From Aporrectodea caliginosa (Eukaryota; Annelida; Clitellata; Crassiclitellata; Lumbricidae), in the NCBI GenBank assembly GCA_020284085.1, contig JACEVL010000826.1:124001-188000 (forward strand): a stretch of 64,000 bases of DNA, written 5' to 3'. Below, one piece after another: positions 23,263 to 35,100 of this stretch. Both the position numbers and the translations under genes were made by a program. Within the stretch, counting starts at the first letter, position 1; each line of letters begins with the position of its first letter. The notes beneath the pieces were generated by a model, which worked only from the letters and a program-made list of their open reading frames with translations, was not told the DNA's origin and made no database searches.

Positions 23263-24374
23263 TGGTAATTTTAATAAGGAATTATTTCTAAAAAAATCAA
23301 ACAAGACATGAAATGACCTTGTATTATGCTATACCCTCAATTTAACACTGGTAATTATTGCACTGGATTTATAAGCAGCTTAAGGTCTTTCAAAGGATTG
23401 AAAATCTAGGAGATAATTTCAAACACAACATTTTCTTGTATGTTTTAATACTACATCTTTAGCTTATTTTCAGATTTGTAGACCCTAATCACGAATGTAG
23501 CCTAATTTCAAAGCTCATCAGTATTTCACAAATTCACCCACAACATATACTAAGCATTAACAGTACTGTCTTTCTTGCTCGTGAACCTATAATTATGCTA
23601 GGGAGTTTGCCCCTATATGACCGCATAAGCAGAAATGTTCAACTTTATCAAATTTATACTAGGCATAATTATATCGACATAGCCCTAGGTCTATCAGTCA
23701 AGGTTTTCTGTTCCACAAGTCTTAAATACGGCTGATCTTGAGAATGGCTTTTCCCAACAAGATTAACTCAAAATGTTAACATCTGTAACACAACACAGTC
23801 CACTTAAAATGAAGTTTGGCTTGCAAGTTGCTTTATAAAATACGAACTCAGTAGGCTCGAATGGCGACGTGTCTCCAACAGTGTGTACAATATTGTGCAC
23901 TCAAGCATGACGGATGAAAACGTAAATTTGCAGAGCATACAATCACGTAGGCCTATAGGCCACATAGGCCTACATGCATGGTTGTAATAATAACGTTAAG
24001 AAAATCTAAGAACTTCTATAGCCCTACCATATATAATTATGCAAAATCGAGACGGCTGGAGATCTTCGAAAAGGACATTGGACTAAACAATCAAGACTGA
24101 AACTGGAATGTGGCGTTTATGATCTAACGGATGTCACTGAAGTGGTATGAGGCAGATCTGCAGCATGCATAGAGCCTACAACTGCGGAGAAGACAGAGGC
24201 GTAGCCTACGAAGTCTCATAACCTGATCGGCAGTCGTGACTATAATATTATGAAGTGTCAGCGATTTTATTATTTCTAATTTCTTGTAAGGCCGTGTTGG
24301 ATAGCGAATTGACTCTCTTCTGAGTTTGCACGCACCGACCAACAGTTGAACAGTGTGAGGTTCTCGCTTGTTTT

Positions 24375-24475
24375 AGAGCTGAATGCTCAGCTTGTGCAAG
24401 TGGAACAGACATCTGGAAAATCTCTGACTGGCAGGGGAATTGAACCCATAACCTGCGGATTGATTGGTAGGCCTA
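24375..24475 (-). mobile_element. tRNA-derived SINE fragment
   Basis: Minus strand carries GGTTATGGGTTCAATTCCCC, a good pol III box B/T-arm. The region before it is short or lost. Confidence 0.4.
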
Positions 24476-25204
24476 GAAGTGTCTATTATTAAATGATCGA
24501 TTGCCTTACTTGACCTGTTGAATAGTGTTGCTATTAAAGACAGGAATTGACTGAAGTGGTATAAGGAAAAGGATTTTTTCATAGTGCTGAGTATATGACG
24601 ATTGTTTTTAATAATTATGAAAAAGCAACCCAGACAGCCTGGGTATCATGGCATTGGATACTTTTCAAGCTTAGTGTGGTCAGCTAGCTAATCTTCGAAG
24701 GTCTACGGTATATCAACGCCTTTACATGTAACGCCACTCCCCGCGCGACATTAGATGCAGCCCCCACTTGGGGAGCTGCTGTAGGATCGCTGCTCCCCGC
24801 GCAAACGTTCGTCCCAAGCACTATTGGACATGGCAGATCGCTTCACCTGTGGGAAAATGTAAGCATCTCAGACAACACGAGGCGGATATAATAATTAAGT
24901 CGACCTTAAAATTCATAAAAATGTGATTTATAAGCATAATTGTAAGGACTAAGAAGCCGTAGTTTCAAAGTGTCTGACGACATCTATTGACTGCCAGGGC
25001 CCTTCGCGTCGTTCTCATCAAACAGCCTTCTACAGCATTAATTGGGTCGAACTGCAGCTCGTGGCATTATCTGTTCAGAACTACGGCAAGAGTGAAATGT
25101 ATGCATAGCCTAGGCTATAGACAGACAACCATGATTGTCCTGAGTGTTGAAACTGCAGGACAAACTGGTTATAGGTTAGGCCTAGTTGCTGTTTAACGAC
25201 ACTG

Positions 25205-25270
25205 TGTCATAACAAAGATGATAGCGTCGCCCTCCTCCTTTCTCCAGTCTTGGAACTGGCACTACCAGAG
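25205..25270 (-). repeat. Dispersed repeat (GATGAAGGAGGA family)
   Basis: Minus-strand GGAGAAAGGAGGAGGGCGACGCTATC matches 27575-27620 and 5565-5625. Confidence 0.5.
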
Positions 25271-25490
25271 TACGGCTGTGGCGGAGGCTTAGCCTACTGC
25301 ATAAGTCGTCTTATTTAAGCATTCTGAGAGAGAGTTCAGAGATTTGTTCAGAGTTCATTCGACCTCCTTATTGGTTGACCATACAGTAGGCCTACGTTCC
25401 CAATGGTAACCCACTTTAGCGTAGGCCTACGTCATGTTTGATAATTAGCCTAATACGATATCGCGTCATTATTCAATGATAATCAATGAC

Positions 25491-25494
<4 letters not shown>

Positions 25495-25528
<34 letters not shown>

Positions 25529-25592
25529 AAAGTAAGTAAGTAAGTAAGTGTGTTCTTTATTAAACGCTGGCAAACGCACGGCGCTGTAGGCC
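25495..25592 (-). mobile_element. LINE tail: (ATC)n, (ACTT)n and AATAAAG
   Basis: On the minus strand GCGTTTGCCAGCGTTTAATAAAG leads into (ACTT)5 and then a GAT/ATC microsatellite. The first part is the same as at 48607-48650. AATAAAG before an ACTT-repeat tail also occurs at 26330-26368, 31170-31221 and 54665-54725. Confidence 0.55.
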
Positions 25593-25599
25593 TACGTAC

Positions 25600-25812
25600 A
25601 GTTCCAACAGTCTCTGAACTTGCCAATAGGCCTATAGCCGATGCGAAACTCCTTTTCTCCATATTACACAACCCCAAGCATGTACTTCACCAGCTCCTAC
25701 CTCCACTCCGACCCCTCTCATCTCACCAATTAAGACCTAGAGCACACAACCATACTCTCCCACCAAAGGACAACTCTCAATTTATTCCCAGATCATTATA
25801 TAAAAATATTTA
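25600..25812 (+). pseudogene. LINE C-terminal coding remnant
   Basis: The translation LFSILHNPKHVLHQLLPP, then LRPRAHNHTLPP and FIPRSLYKN, is the terminal segment of a non-LTR retrotransposon ORF2. It is similar to the minus-strand remnant at 48780-48955. Confidence 0.6.
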
Positions 25813-25939
25813 GGGCCAACTAGTTTATTCTAAAATATTCTAATGAACTTTACTTATTATTTATCACTCATGTTAGCATTTCTGCGTTTTTGTCAGATTG
25901 TTTTCTCAATTAAACGAATATAATATATACAAAGTTATC

Positions 25940-26127
<188 letters not shown>

Positions 26128-26269
26128 TAATAATGATCTCCTTTATAAGTTCAAACATACAAGTAGGCCTACTATCAGTAAGATTACATGACATAGTAGT
26201 AACAGACGATAACAAGAGTAGAATATTTAACTCTATGAGAGCTTGCAAGGCGCCCATCAGCTACTGATG

Positions 26270-26368
26270 TTTTGATGTTTATGTGAATTTATATTGCTCA
26301 TGCTTGTTCGCCATAGTGCTGTTTGGCAGCTGGTTGTATTAAAGAATGTACTTACTTACTTACTTGGT
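26270..26368 (+). mobile_element. Short retroelement 3' end with (ACTT)n tail
   Basis: GCAGCTGGTTGTATTAAAGAATGT followed by (ACTT)3. It is similar to 31145-31221. Confidence 0.4.
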
Positions 26369-26369
26369 C

Positions 26370-26505
26370 ATTTTATCATTGCCACCTAGCGAATGGAAGG
26401 CTGAGTTAACCTTAACGGGACTAGCGGGTATCGAGCCCGCGTAGCCTACTTCTGATCTTCTCAACAGCGTGCTTCCATTCAACCAACTTCCTCGCTCATG
26501 ATAGA
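26370..26505 (-). mobile_element. tRNA-derived SINE
   Basis: Minus strand: GGTTGAATGG box A-like and GGGCTCGATACCCG box B-like about 40 nt apart, then AAGGTTAACTCAGCCTTCCA. It matches the SINE at 19040-19195. Confidence 0.55.
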
Positions 26506-26519
26506 TAATAAGTAGCGCC

Positions 26520-27530
26520 ATCTATTCGTGGTGCGAACTTTTCTGGAAAACAGTTTGAATTCCGGTGTCAAATTTAAGCTAGAGTTAGCGACAGAAAAAT
26601 AAAGAGCAACGTGGCGATGCTGGAACTGCAAATGGTGAATTCTTTAATTTGCAATTCAAGTTACCGTACAGTCAATAACTAGGCCTAGCGTTTGTCTAAA
26701 TTTTCTAAAACAACATAAAGCCAAAAACAATTAAAGACAATTAAAGAGCCTGCAAATGCATAAGTCATATTAAATGCAATGCAAAATCTTGCACAATGAT
26801 TTATTGTAGCATATTTTTTTAGTATAAAACAGCGGATCAAAACTAATTGGACCAAATTTAAAAGTATGAATAACGCGGTGGTTTCTCTTCAATTCTGCAC
26901 TAAGCTAATTCTGGCAATTTTCCAACGCGACAAAATACGTATAAAATATTATAATAAATTTTGCAATTATAATTGCAACTTAGACGATCTAATTGTCCAC
27001 AATAACAAAAGTTACAGCAATGACTAAAGGCAGTTGACTACTATAAAATTTAATTCGTTTTAGAATGCATGGCGCCAGAACAATGCTTATTGTGGTTGTG
27101 CTCGCTTTACGTTGTGACTGTCATAATGCACGCCTAGACGGAGGAGGAGCTTGGAAAGTGCTTTGTTGTTGGAAGAGAAGAAATTAAATGTGCGAAATTG
27201 TAAGAAGTTAATCAGGTTGTTTTAAATGTGATTATAATCTGGTTATCATATTTGTGTTCTGCTCTTAGGATCACGTGTTAAGCTTAATGCTTCTTGGGTA
27301 GGGTACTATAGTCTCGGTCCAGTGCGCTTCGCCGGAAAACGATTAACATAACATAACAATGGTTTAAAGTGATTGAGAAGACTTTAATTATATTATTTAA
27401 GTCTGGGTTAGAACCGCTGCAAATTAACCTGGAACGCTTTCTATCCCATTCTCCCTAGGTTCCTCTTGAAAACTGTGATAGTGTCCACTGAGGCCGTACT
27501 ATCATCCAGATCATTCCACAAGTCCACAAT
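26520..27530. other. No gene seen
   Basis: AT-rich sequence with no supported exon or bounded element. Confidence 0.45.
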
Positions 27531-27539
27531 AACTCCGCC

Positions 27540-27625
27540 ACTGTCCTTCTCTGGCAGTGCCAGTCCCAAGCCGGGATGAAGGAGGAGGGCGACGCTATTG
27601 ATCTTTGTTATCACACACTGAAACT
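27540..27625 (+). repeat. Dispersed repeat (GATGAAGGAGGA family)
   Basis: GGCAGTGCCAGTCCCAAG then GGGATGAAGGAGGAGGGCG. It is the longest and clearest of the three copies. Confidence 0.55.
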
Positions 27626-27669
27626 ACTACTACGATAAGCCCACAGCTCTTGCACTGTGAAGAATTTCT

Positions 27670-28168
27670 GGTAAAGTCGTAGTTTACGTTGCTAAATTAT
27701 TCTAATGTTATCAATGCCGTACTTGACGTTGGTAAGTAAGCAGTCTACCTATGTGCATGTTAACTATCATCAATCCAGCTTCCATTTCATAGAGAAATAT
27801 TTTCATCAATCCAACTTCCATTTAATTGGAAAAAATTACTTTTATCAATCCAACTTCTATTTGACGAAAGAAATATTTTTCATCAATGGAACTTTATTTG
27901 AGCAAAGATATATTCTCATGGATCCAGCTTCTACTTACGGAAACAATTATTTTCATCAATCCAGCTTCTATTGAATCGAAAACTTAATTTCATCCATCTA
28001 GCTTCTATTTACGGAAAAAAATATTTCGATCAATCCAACTTCAATTTTGAACTCAGGAATGTTTTCATCAATCCCACTTCCATTTAGGGAAACCATTTTT
28101 TCCATCAATCCAGCTTCCATGTTAAAGTGACAATATAAAATATTTAGCAATGTAAACTACGACTTTAC
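27670..28168. mobile_element. Inverted-repeat transposon with minisatellite core, 9-bp TSD AGAATTTCT
   Basis: Termini GTAAAGTCGTAGTTTAC-TTGCTAAAT are inverted repeats (about 26 of 27 match). Exact 9-bp repeats AGAATTTCT flank them (27661-27669 and 28169-28177). The centre (27757-28125) is an array of about nine ~37-40 bp units containing TCATCAATCCAACTTCTATTT. A 9-bp target duplication fits MULE or Foldback-type elements. There is no transposase. A related element with different ends lies at 30683-31103. Confidence 0.8.
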
Positions 28169-28179
28169 AGAATTTCTAT

Positions 28180-29010
28180 CCTAGTGTTCCTTTCGGCATC
28201 TTAAATAAACTGGGCTATGATATGAGTACACTGACTGTACACTGTTGGGAGGAGTAGGCAGTGAGGGAGAAGACTGGCCACTTGCTCTCATACAGTAATT
28301 GCCAAGGCCAAGAAAATGAAATTGATAGCATTTCATACCCATGGCTGCATCTTGAGGCTTACTGAAGGGACTTTTCTTACAGTATGTATGTATTTGGTAG
28401 CAAACTACTGGCTTAATTTCTGCGTAGAGCTAAAACTATTGCATTTAGAATGCTCTTAGACAAAGTTGTTAGGCAACAAGTATGACCAGTAGCAAGAAAT
28501 TTAAGCGGTTGAGTAGACAGTGTGACTATTGTGCGCACAGTTGATGTGTTCTGAAGTTAGTGACTCTACAGAAACAAAAAAGAAAAATAGAACAATGGTG
28601 GTTGGTTAGGAAGAATAAGTTGCAATGGTTGCCCTCACACACATAATATAATGGAAACCAGACCATTACACGCATATTATAATGGAAACTGGTGAGACCT
28701 TTCATAAGATGTGCTATAAAAGCTTCCTATACAGCATTTAAATATATGCCAGATTTTCTTTGAACTGGTAATTTTACCATTTTGCACAAGTGTCAGAATT
28801 GAAAACATAATTACATAATTATTGAGAAGTAAAAATGTTTAAATATTACTATTTGTTGAGAAATTTATTACGTGTATTATTATTGTAAAATGTGTAGGTT
28901 TTGTAGATGTTGGTATTTGTTGAAAACAGTTACGTAATTAGTCACTGAGCAATGTGTTCTGGTAATACTTTAAGTACATATTTTTCTAAATGCATTATTC
29001 TTGCAATTGC
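28180..29010. other. No gene seen
   Basis: Intergenic or 5' region of the plus-strand gene. I see no TATA box or other element I would defend. Confidence 0.4.
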
Positions 29011-29016
29011 TTTCAG

Positions 29017-29112
29017 AATCATGTATGCTAAATTGTGGTCTCAAGAAATGTCGAGCGACGTTAAACTGAGGATGAAACCAACTGTTGCTGTGGAAAAATT
29101 GAATTTTCAAAG
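29017..29112 (+). CDS. Plus-strand gene, exon 1 (predicted)
   Basis: The acceptor-like TTGCAATTGCTTTCAG precedes the exon, so a 5' untranslated exon may exist upstream. ATG is at 29021-29023 and the donor is TTTCAAAG-GTAATA. It encodes 30 codons and ends in phase 2. Confidence 0.5.
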
Positions 29113-31187
29113 GTAATATTATGTTTTGGCTAGACATAGGGTATGTGATCTGGTTTGGCACCTGCCAGCAACTTGCTAAGATTGACTATTCCCTTTTGTA
29201 CGAAAATTTTCATTCCTATGACTTTTCAACCTCTGTTTTTAACCTCAGTGTCACCTTGATAGCTCTCTCTCCTTCTCTGACCACATTACTAATCTCTCCC
29301 GCTCCTGCTATTACCATTTCCGACACCTGAAGGCAATCCGACGATCTGTTTCTTCTTTGGTTTTACCTCAATAGTTCATGCCTTTATTTGCTTTCGCATT
29401 GACTATTGTAATTCACTCTTTGTTGGCCTCCCTAAAGTAGTGCGCCTCTCCCCTCTGCAATCGGTTCTTAATGCAGCTGCCAGACTTATTGCCCGTCTGC
29501 CGCGATTCTCCCATATCTCTACATTCATGTTTGAACAACTACATTGGCTTCCTCTTACTGCACGCATCCAGTTAAAGGTACTTGTCCTCATTTGCCGATC
29601 CTACCTAGGTATTGCCCTAAATACTCTGTGACCCAATACATCATCCTACCTCGACCGCCTCCCTTCGTCCGCTCCGCTCTTCTGATTGTCTTGACCTTTT
29701 TGTTCGTCGTGTGAGAACAGCCATAGCCCAGTCCCGTGCCTTTGCATGCATTGGCCCTTCGCTATGGAATCAACTTCACCCTTAGTTAACACCATGATAC
29801 TATCTGGTGGTCCTGCTACATCTTTTCGCTACCTCGAAACTTGTCTTTATTCCAGAGGACTTTCGCACTGGGAGTGCCTCTGATTGGTGTTCACTGTTAA
29901 AGGCGCTTTATTTTTCCTCAATTGGTCCCTCTCTTTGGAATGTGCTGTCTCCATCTACTCGCTCTCGAATTCTAGCTAGTAACCTCTCTTCCACCTTTGC
30001 TTTCTCAAAACCTCTTTCTTCTCTTGTAAGATGCGCATTGGGAGCGCCTCTGAATGGTTCACCCTATGAGAGGCGCTTATATAAATGTTTGAATACAATA
30101 CAATACAATACAATTAGGGTTGTTAAAATCGGTTTTTTGGCAATCCGAATTTCGGTTTTAGAAATCCGATTTTAAACCGAAATTCGTTTTTTATTGGCCA
30201 TCATAGAAAATTTAATATATTATTATATAACACAAGTTATTTTATATATTAGGTACTGTAACGTACGTTAAATAAACACCTTCTTATCTGCCGGCTATAT
30301 TCGATGAAAACAATCATAAACACTAAAGAAATGCATGAATTAATTCTCTGGCATTTCTTGAAATTTTCACTACGAAAATGATTTTTACAAAAATTCGAAT
30401 TTCGTTTTGTCACTAATAAAAACCGAATTTCGTTTTCAAAACCGAAATTCGGATTTCCGAATTTCGTTTAACATCCCTAAATACAATATAAATCTTTAAA
30501 TACAATACAATTGTGTGTACAATTTACTGTGGGCAATTAGCAAGTTTATTTTCTCTATCCAGTGCTTTATAATATTTGCTCTTGTAAGATCATTTGATTA
30601 GTCATAGGTCCAATTCATGCTGTCCTTTGATTCATTAACACAATGATTGTCTGACATCAAGTGCTTATCCAATCCTGTAAATTGTATCCTGATAATTCCC
30701 CGGTATTTCCCCGGACATTCCCCCCCGGACAATTCTCCCCCGAGCAGTAAGTAGGTAACTCTACTATTGTCCATGATAACTGTTATTAATCCAACTTCTA
30801 TTGAAGCAAAGGCCTTCTTTCATCATTCCAACTTCTATTTAAGCAAAGATTATTTTTCATCAATCCAATTTCTATTTAAAAGACGAATTTCTTTAATAAA
30901 TCCAGCTTTTATTTCGGCAAAGAATTTGTTCATCAATCAAACGTCTATTTAAGCATGGAATTTGTTTCATCAATCCAGCTTCTATTTAAGAAAAATTATT
31001 TCTTTCATCAATCCAACTTCTATTAAAGTAGAGAATTATTTTCATCAGTCCAACTTGGGGGGAAACGTCCGGGGAATTGTCCGGGGGGAAATGTCCTAGA
31101 CCCCCTGTAAATCAGTGTTTTTACCTGTGTACTGATGATCTTTGTACACCAAAATGCGGTTAGCAGTTGGTTTTTCAATAAAGGATA

Positions 31188-31219
<32 letters not shown>

Positions 31220-32080
31220 CAAGGGTGCTGTATGGGTGCTACTGCTAATAATATTTTGCAGCCATTTCTATTAAAAATTGTGAATAAAATACTGATTATC
31301 AGTACTGATGTAGGCCTATAACATTTCTTTAACTGAAAGTAGTAAATAGATATTTGCAGCAATCTGGTTGAATACAAAGAATGTTGCTTGTAATTAAAAT
31401 AACTAAATGGAGGAAAATAACCGAAATTAAGCCCAAATGCTGGTGACTAAATGACATAAAGTAAAGGTACCTTGCTCTGATAAAGGTTGGGAACCACTGC
31501 TGTAAATGTAGCTTTGCTTGTGATTTGTATTCCAATCTTTCAGAAATCTCACGCAAATCATTGGTTGGTCTCTTGTGTGTATCGTATTATTTACTATTTT
31601 TTATGCAATCTTTCTAATTCTTTAAGTTTAAGGTTAACTATTGAAGTTGGTCATTGATACACGTGGCCATGTCTGTGTTCAGTGCTTTAGGTAAGTCTTC
31701 AACTTTTGCATGCTATTGTATTTACGGTATTATGCAGATATCTTTGGACTTTTCTATTTGATCTTCTGAATGACTTTAACACTGTGTACACTGTACCATA
31801 AATATTTCTTCATTTATTTGCTAGTTGTAATGTTGAAAAACATGGTTTGTGTTGTAGCTGTAACTATAAATCAGAGGAGAAACAGCAATATCCTTGCTCA
31901 GGTATATACCATTTACAGAATAGAACCTCTGGTCTTTAATACTAATGTGTCTTGGTGCGCTGAACAGCCCTTTTGAAATATGGGGTGATGACAGTCATGC
32001 ATGGCTGGCATGCAAATATAGCTGTGTGCATAGCCTTTCCTAGATACTCCAACACAATGTAACAGTGTGTATTCTTATGC

Positions 32081-32129
<49 letters not shown>

Positions 32130-35100
32130 TATATATGTGTGTGTCAATTCACTTGTAAATGAATGGCAGTTAAATAGCATATATCTAACTAGTGTGTTAT
32201 TGTCCATCCATTGTGATCTGGCTGAGTTTAAATCTTGTCTTCATTGTATTTTTCCCACTTGCGAAGCAAACCGTGCTGCATGCTTCATATTGTGCATCTT
32301 TGTGTGCAACTGTATGTGTTAACATAAGCTTAGGACATTGGTGTGCATGCGTGTTTGTAATTGTAGGCCCTGTATGTTGACGTAATCTCTGGAATTGTTT
32401 AAGATGCCTCCAAAGCAATCTTATCTAGTCGATTGCTTAAAAATTTATCAAGAGCTCTGCAATATCACATTGACTTAATATTATCATAATTGGAAGAATA
32501 CAATTGCTGCAATTGTCTGCAATATATCACTTTTGACTTGATATGATTATGTTTGGAAGAATACTCAGTCAGATAAAGTCCTGCGATCAGGAACTGTTGT
32601 CTGGGTTCTTATGGATTATTGTAGATAATTAACGGTGATTAGTTTTGCACTGATTGCAGTCCAACATTGAACTGGTTACTGCATTGTGCACCATGCTATT
32701 CCGCTACCAGATGATGCCAGGCCAAATCCTACAGCTTGATGACACATTCATTTGTGAGTTCATGTACACCTAGCACAAGGTGTTCTGGTTGTTCTCCATT
32801 CTGTACTTCCTTGGTGCAACACAGTAGCTTTGCCAGCATTGGCCCTTCACTTTACTAATGGCTGTAATTCAACTATGATAGGACCTTATTGCCCTACTCC
32901 TCTGTCTTGCCAAGGATTGAAAACCACTCTGTTGGTCATGTTCTTGTATTGTCGAGTAGAAATGCTATATAAATGTGTAATTATGTTACTTAATGTTAGT
33001 AGGGTTTCTTCTTAAAGTATAAAACTTCAGAGACTGACATTTTAAAACTGTTTTAGGTTACAAGGTGAGAAAAATTACTGAGCAAAACAGTTCTGACTGT
33101 TCCCGTCCTTCACATCTTACATATAGAAACGATGTTGAAGGGGTTGCTGTGCAAAACAGGAGCAACAGTCGCGTGGAAAAATCTCTAACAAGAACAACCA
33201 AAAGAGAAGAAAAGCAGTGTAGATCCGGTACAGCGGCTGGGCATAAAGACTCGTTTGATTTAGGAGAAGCGCCACTTGAAAAATCCAACCACCAGGAAGA
33301 CAAACTATATGGAATGCAATTCCAGGAAAGTCAGCAGCAGAATGAAGCATTTTCAACAGTCGAAACAAGTTCTTATTCGTCCACGGTTTCATCCGAGTGT
33401 TTCATAGTAGAAGATGAAAATGGATGCTCCCCGATCGTGGAAATTGCAAATCAAAAGGAACCTCAAACCTGCTCAGGTAATAGGATGATGGCAGATAATG
33501 TACACTAGAAACTTGTTATCGGACTGTTTTGGAAGCCATATCACTTTTTAATGAGGTCCTATTTCTACAGGTAGCCTATATTAATTTCATAATCCGCTGC
33601 CCTACCGTGTTCTTGTTATATCAGAACTTGTCTTATAATGAGACGCATAGCGATGAGTCTTTGAAGAATGCACATCATCACACACAACATGCATGTTTGT
33701 TGCCAGCCACATGTCTGGTGTTGCTGAGGATAAAAAAATTCTCGCCGTTTGGTGGTTTGAGTTCCAGTGTTGAGGGCAGATTTTGGTGCACCATTATTTT
33801 TGCCAGCCGCGTTAGTGAGTTTGTTTAAGTTAGATGTGATAATTGAAATGCTAATTTATTCAGGTTTCCGGTTGTTTGGTAGCTGCTGGTATGCCTACAT
33901 TTGGGCTCAATGGTGAACAGCATCCAATGGCATGTTGTGTATGTATGTGTGATTGTGTGTATGTATTTTTGTTTGTATGTGTGAATGTACGTTCACATTG
34001 TGTAGGAATGTTTGTGTGTATACGTCTAGTTATATAACACCATTAAAAGCCTGTGGAAAACATACAGAAAGAGTAATGGTAGTTGATGAGGCTGTACAGA
34101 TTTTGATTCGTGGTATTTTGTGCAAATTTAACTAGGTATTCTTGAAAGAAACACAGTTTGTCTCTTGAATTGATATTTTCATGTTTGTGCTGCATCTGAA
34201 AGGTCATTCAGTCATTCCTATGAGTTGGTTGGTTACTGATAGTGGCTTCCTTAACCTTATCTTACCTTACTTACCTTGTAAGAGATTGCTTTCTTGCATT
34301 TTGCAGACATACCAATTACAGAACAGCAGAAATTTTACAAAGAATTTATGTATGAGCTGGTGAAGCTGAAGCAAGATTTGGAAAGAGAACGAGGGATGAG
34401 GCGGAAGTTGGAAAGCAAAATCTCTCATCAGAGTCAGAAAATCAAGTCGCTGAAACTCAAAGCATTGCCCAAAGAAGTGACTTTGAAAAATCCACCGATA
34501 CGACTCAAACTTGAAGCAGTGGCAAAAGGAAAATATATCTCAACTCTGGGTAAGTTGGAAATATGTCATATGAAGTAGTGTTGAATATTTACCGTTATTA
34601 CTTGTATTTATGTACAACTTATATCTAGCAATCTCTTTGGCATTGTTTACGAGCCTCTATAAGGGAATCGACAACATAAATGATGTTGCAGTTGCAATTC
34701 TGACAGTTATGACTGAATGACCTTATTGATTTGCTTCACCAAGTAAGTTCCTCAATTCAAAATGTAGGGCGGGGCATTTAACGCGTTATTAACGCGATTA
34801 ATGTGTTAATTAATTAACGCGATTAAATTTTGTAATGCAGTTAACGCGATTGTAACTGCGCCCAATTATTTATAGAAATGCGCTGAAACAATTCTTGATA
34901 AAAACCGCTCAGTTTAAGCTTTAAACTTTAAAGTAAAAACCAAAAAGTAAAACCAAGTAGTAAAAACATGTTTGCTTATTGCTTATTGACTGCAAGCATT
35001 TATTTAGCGCATATTTAACGTAACTCAGAGTCATTAGAGTAGTTGTACTTGTTATCTATTGTGACATGCGTTAAAAATTAATCGCGTTATTAAAAATTTT

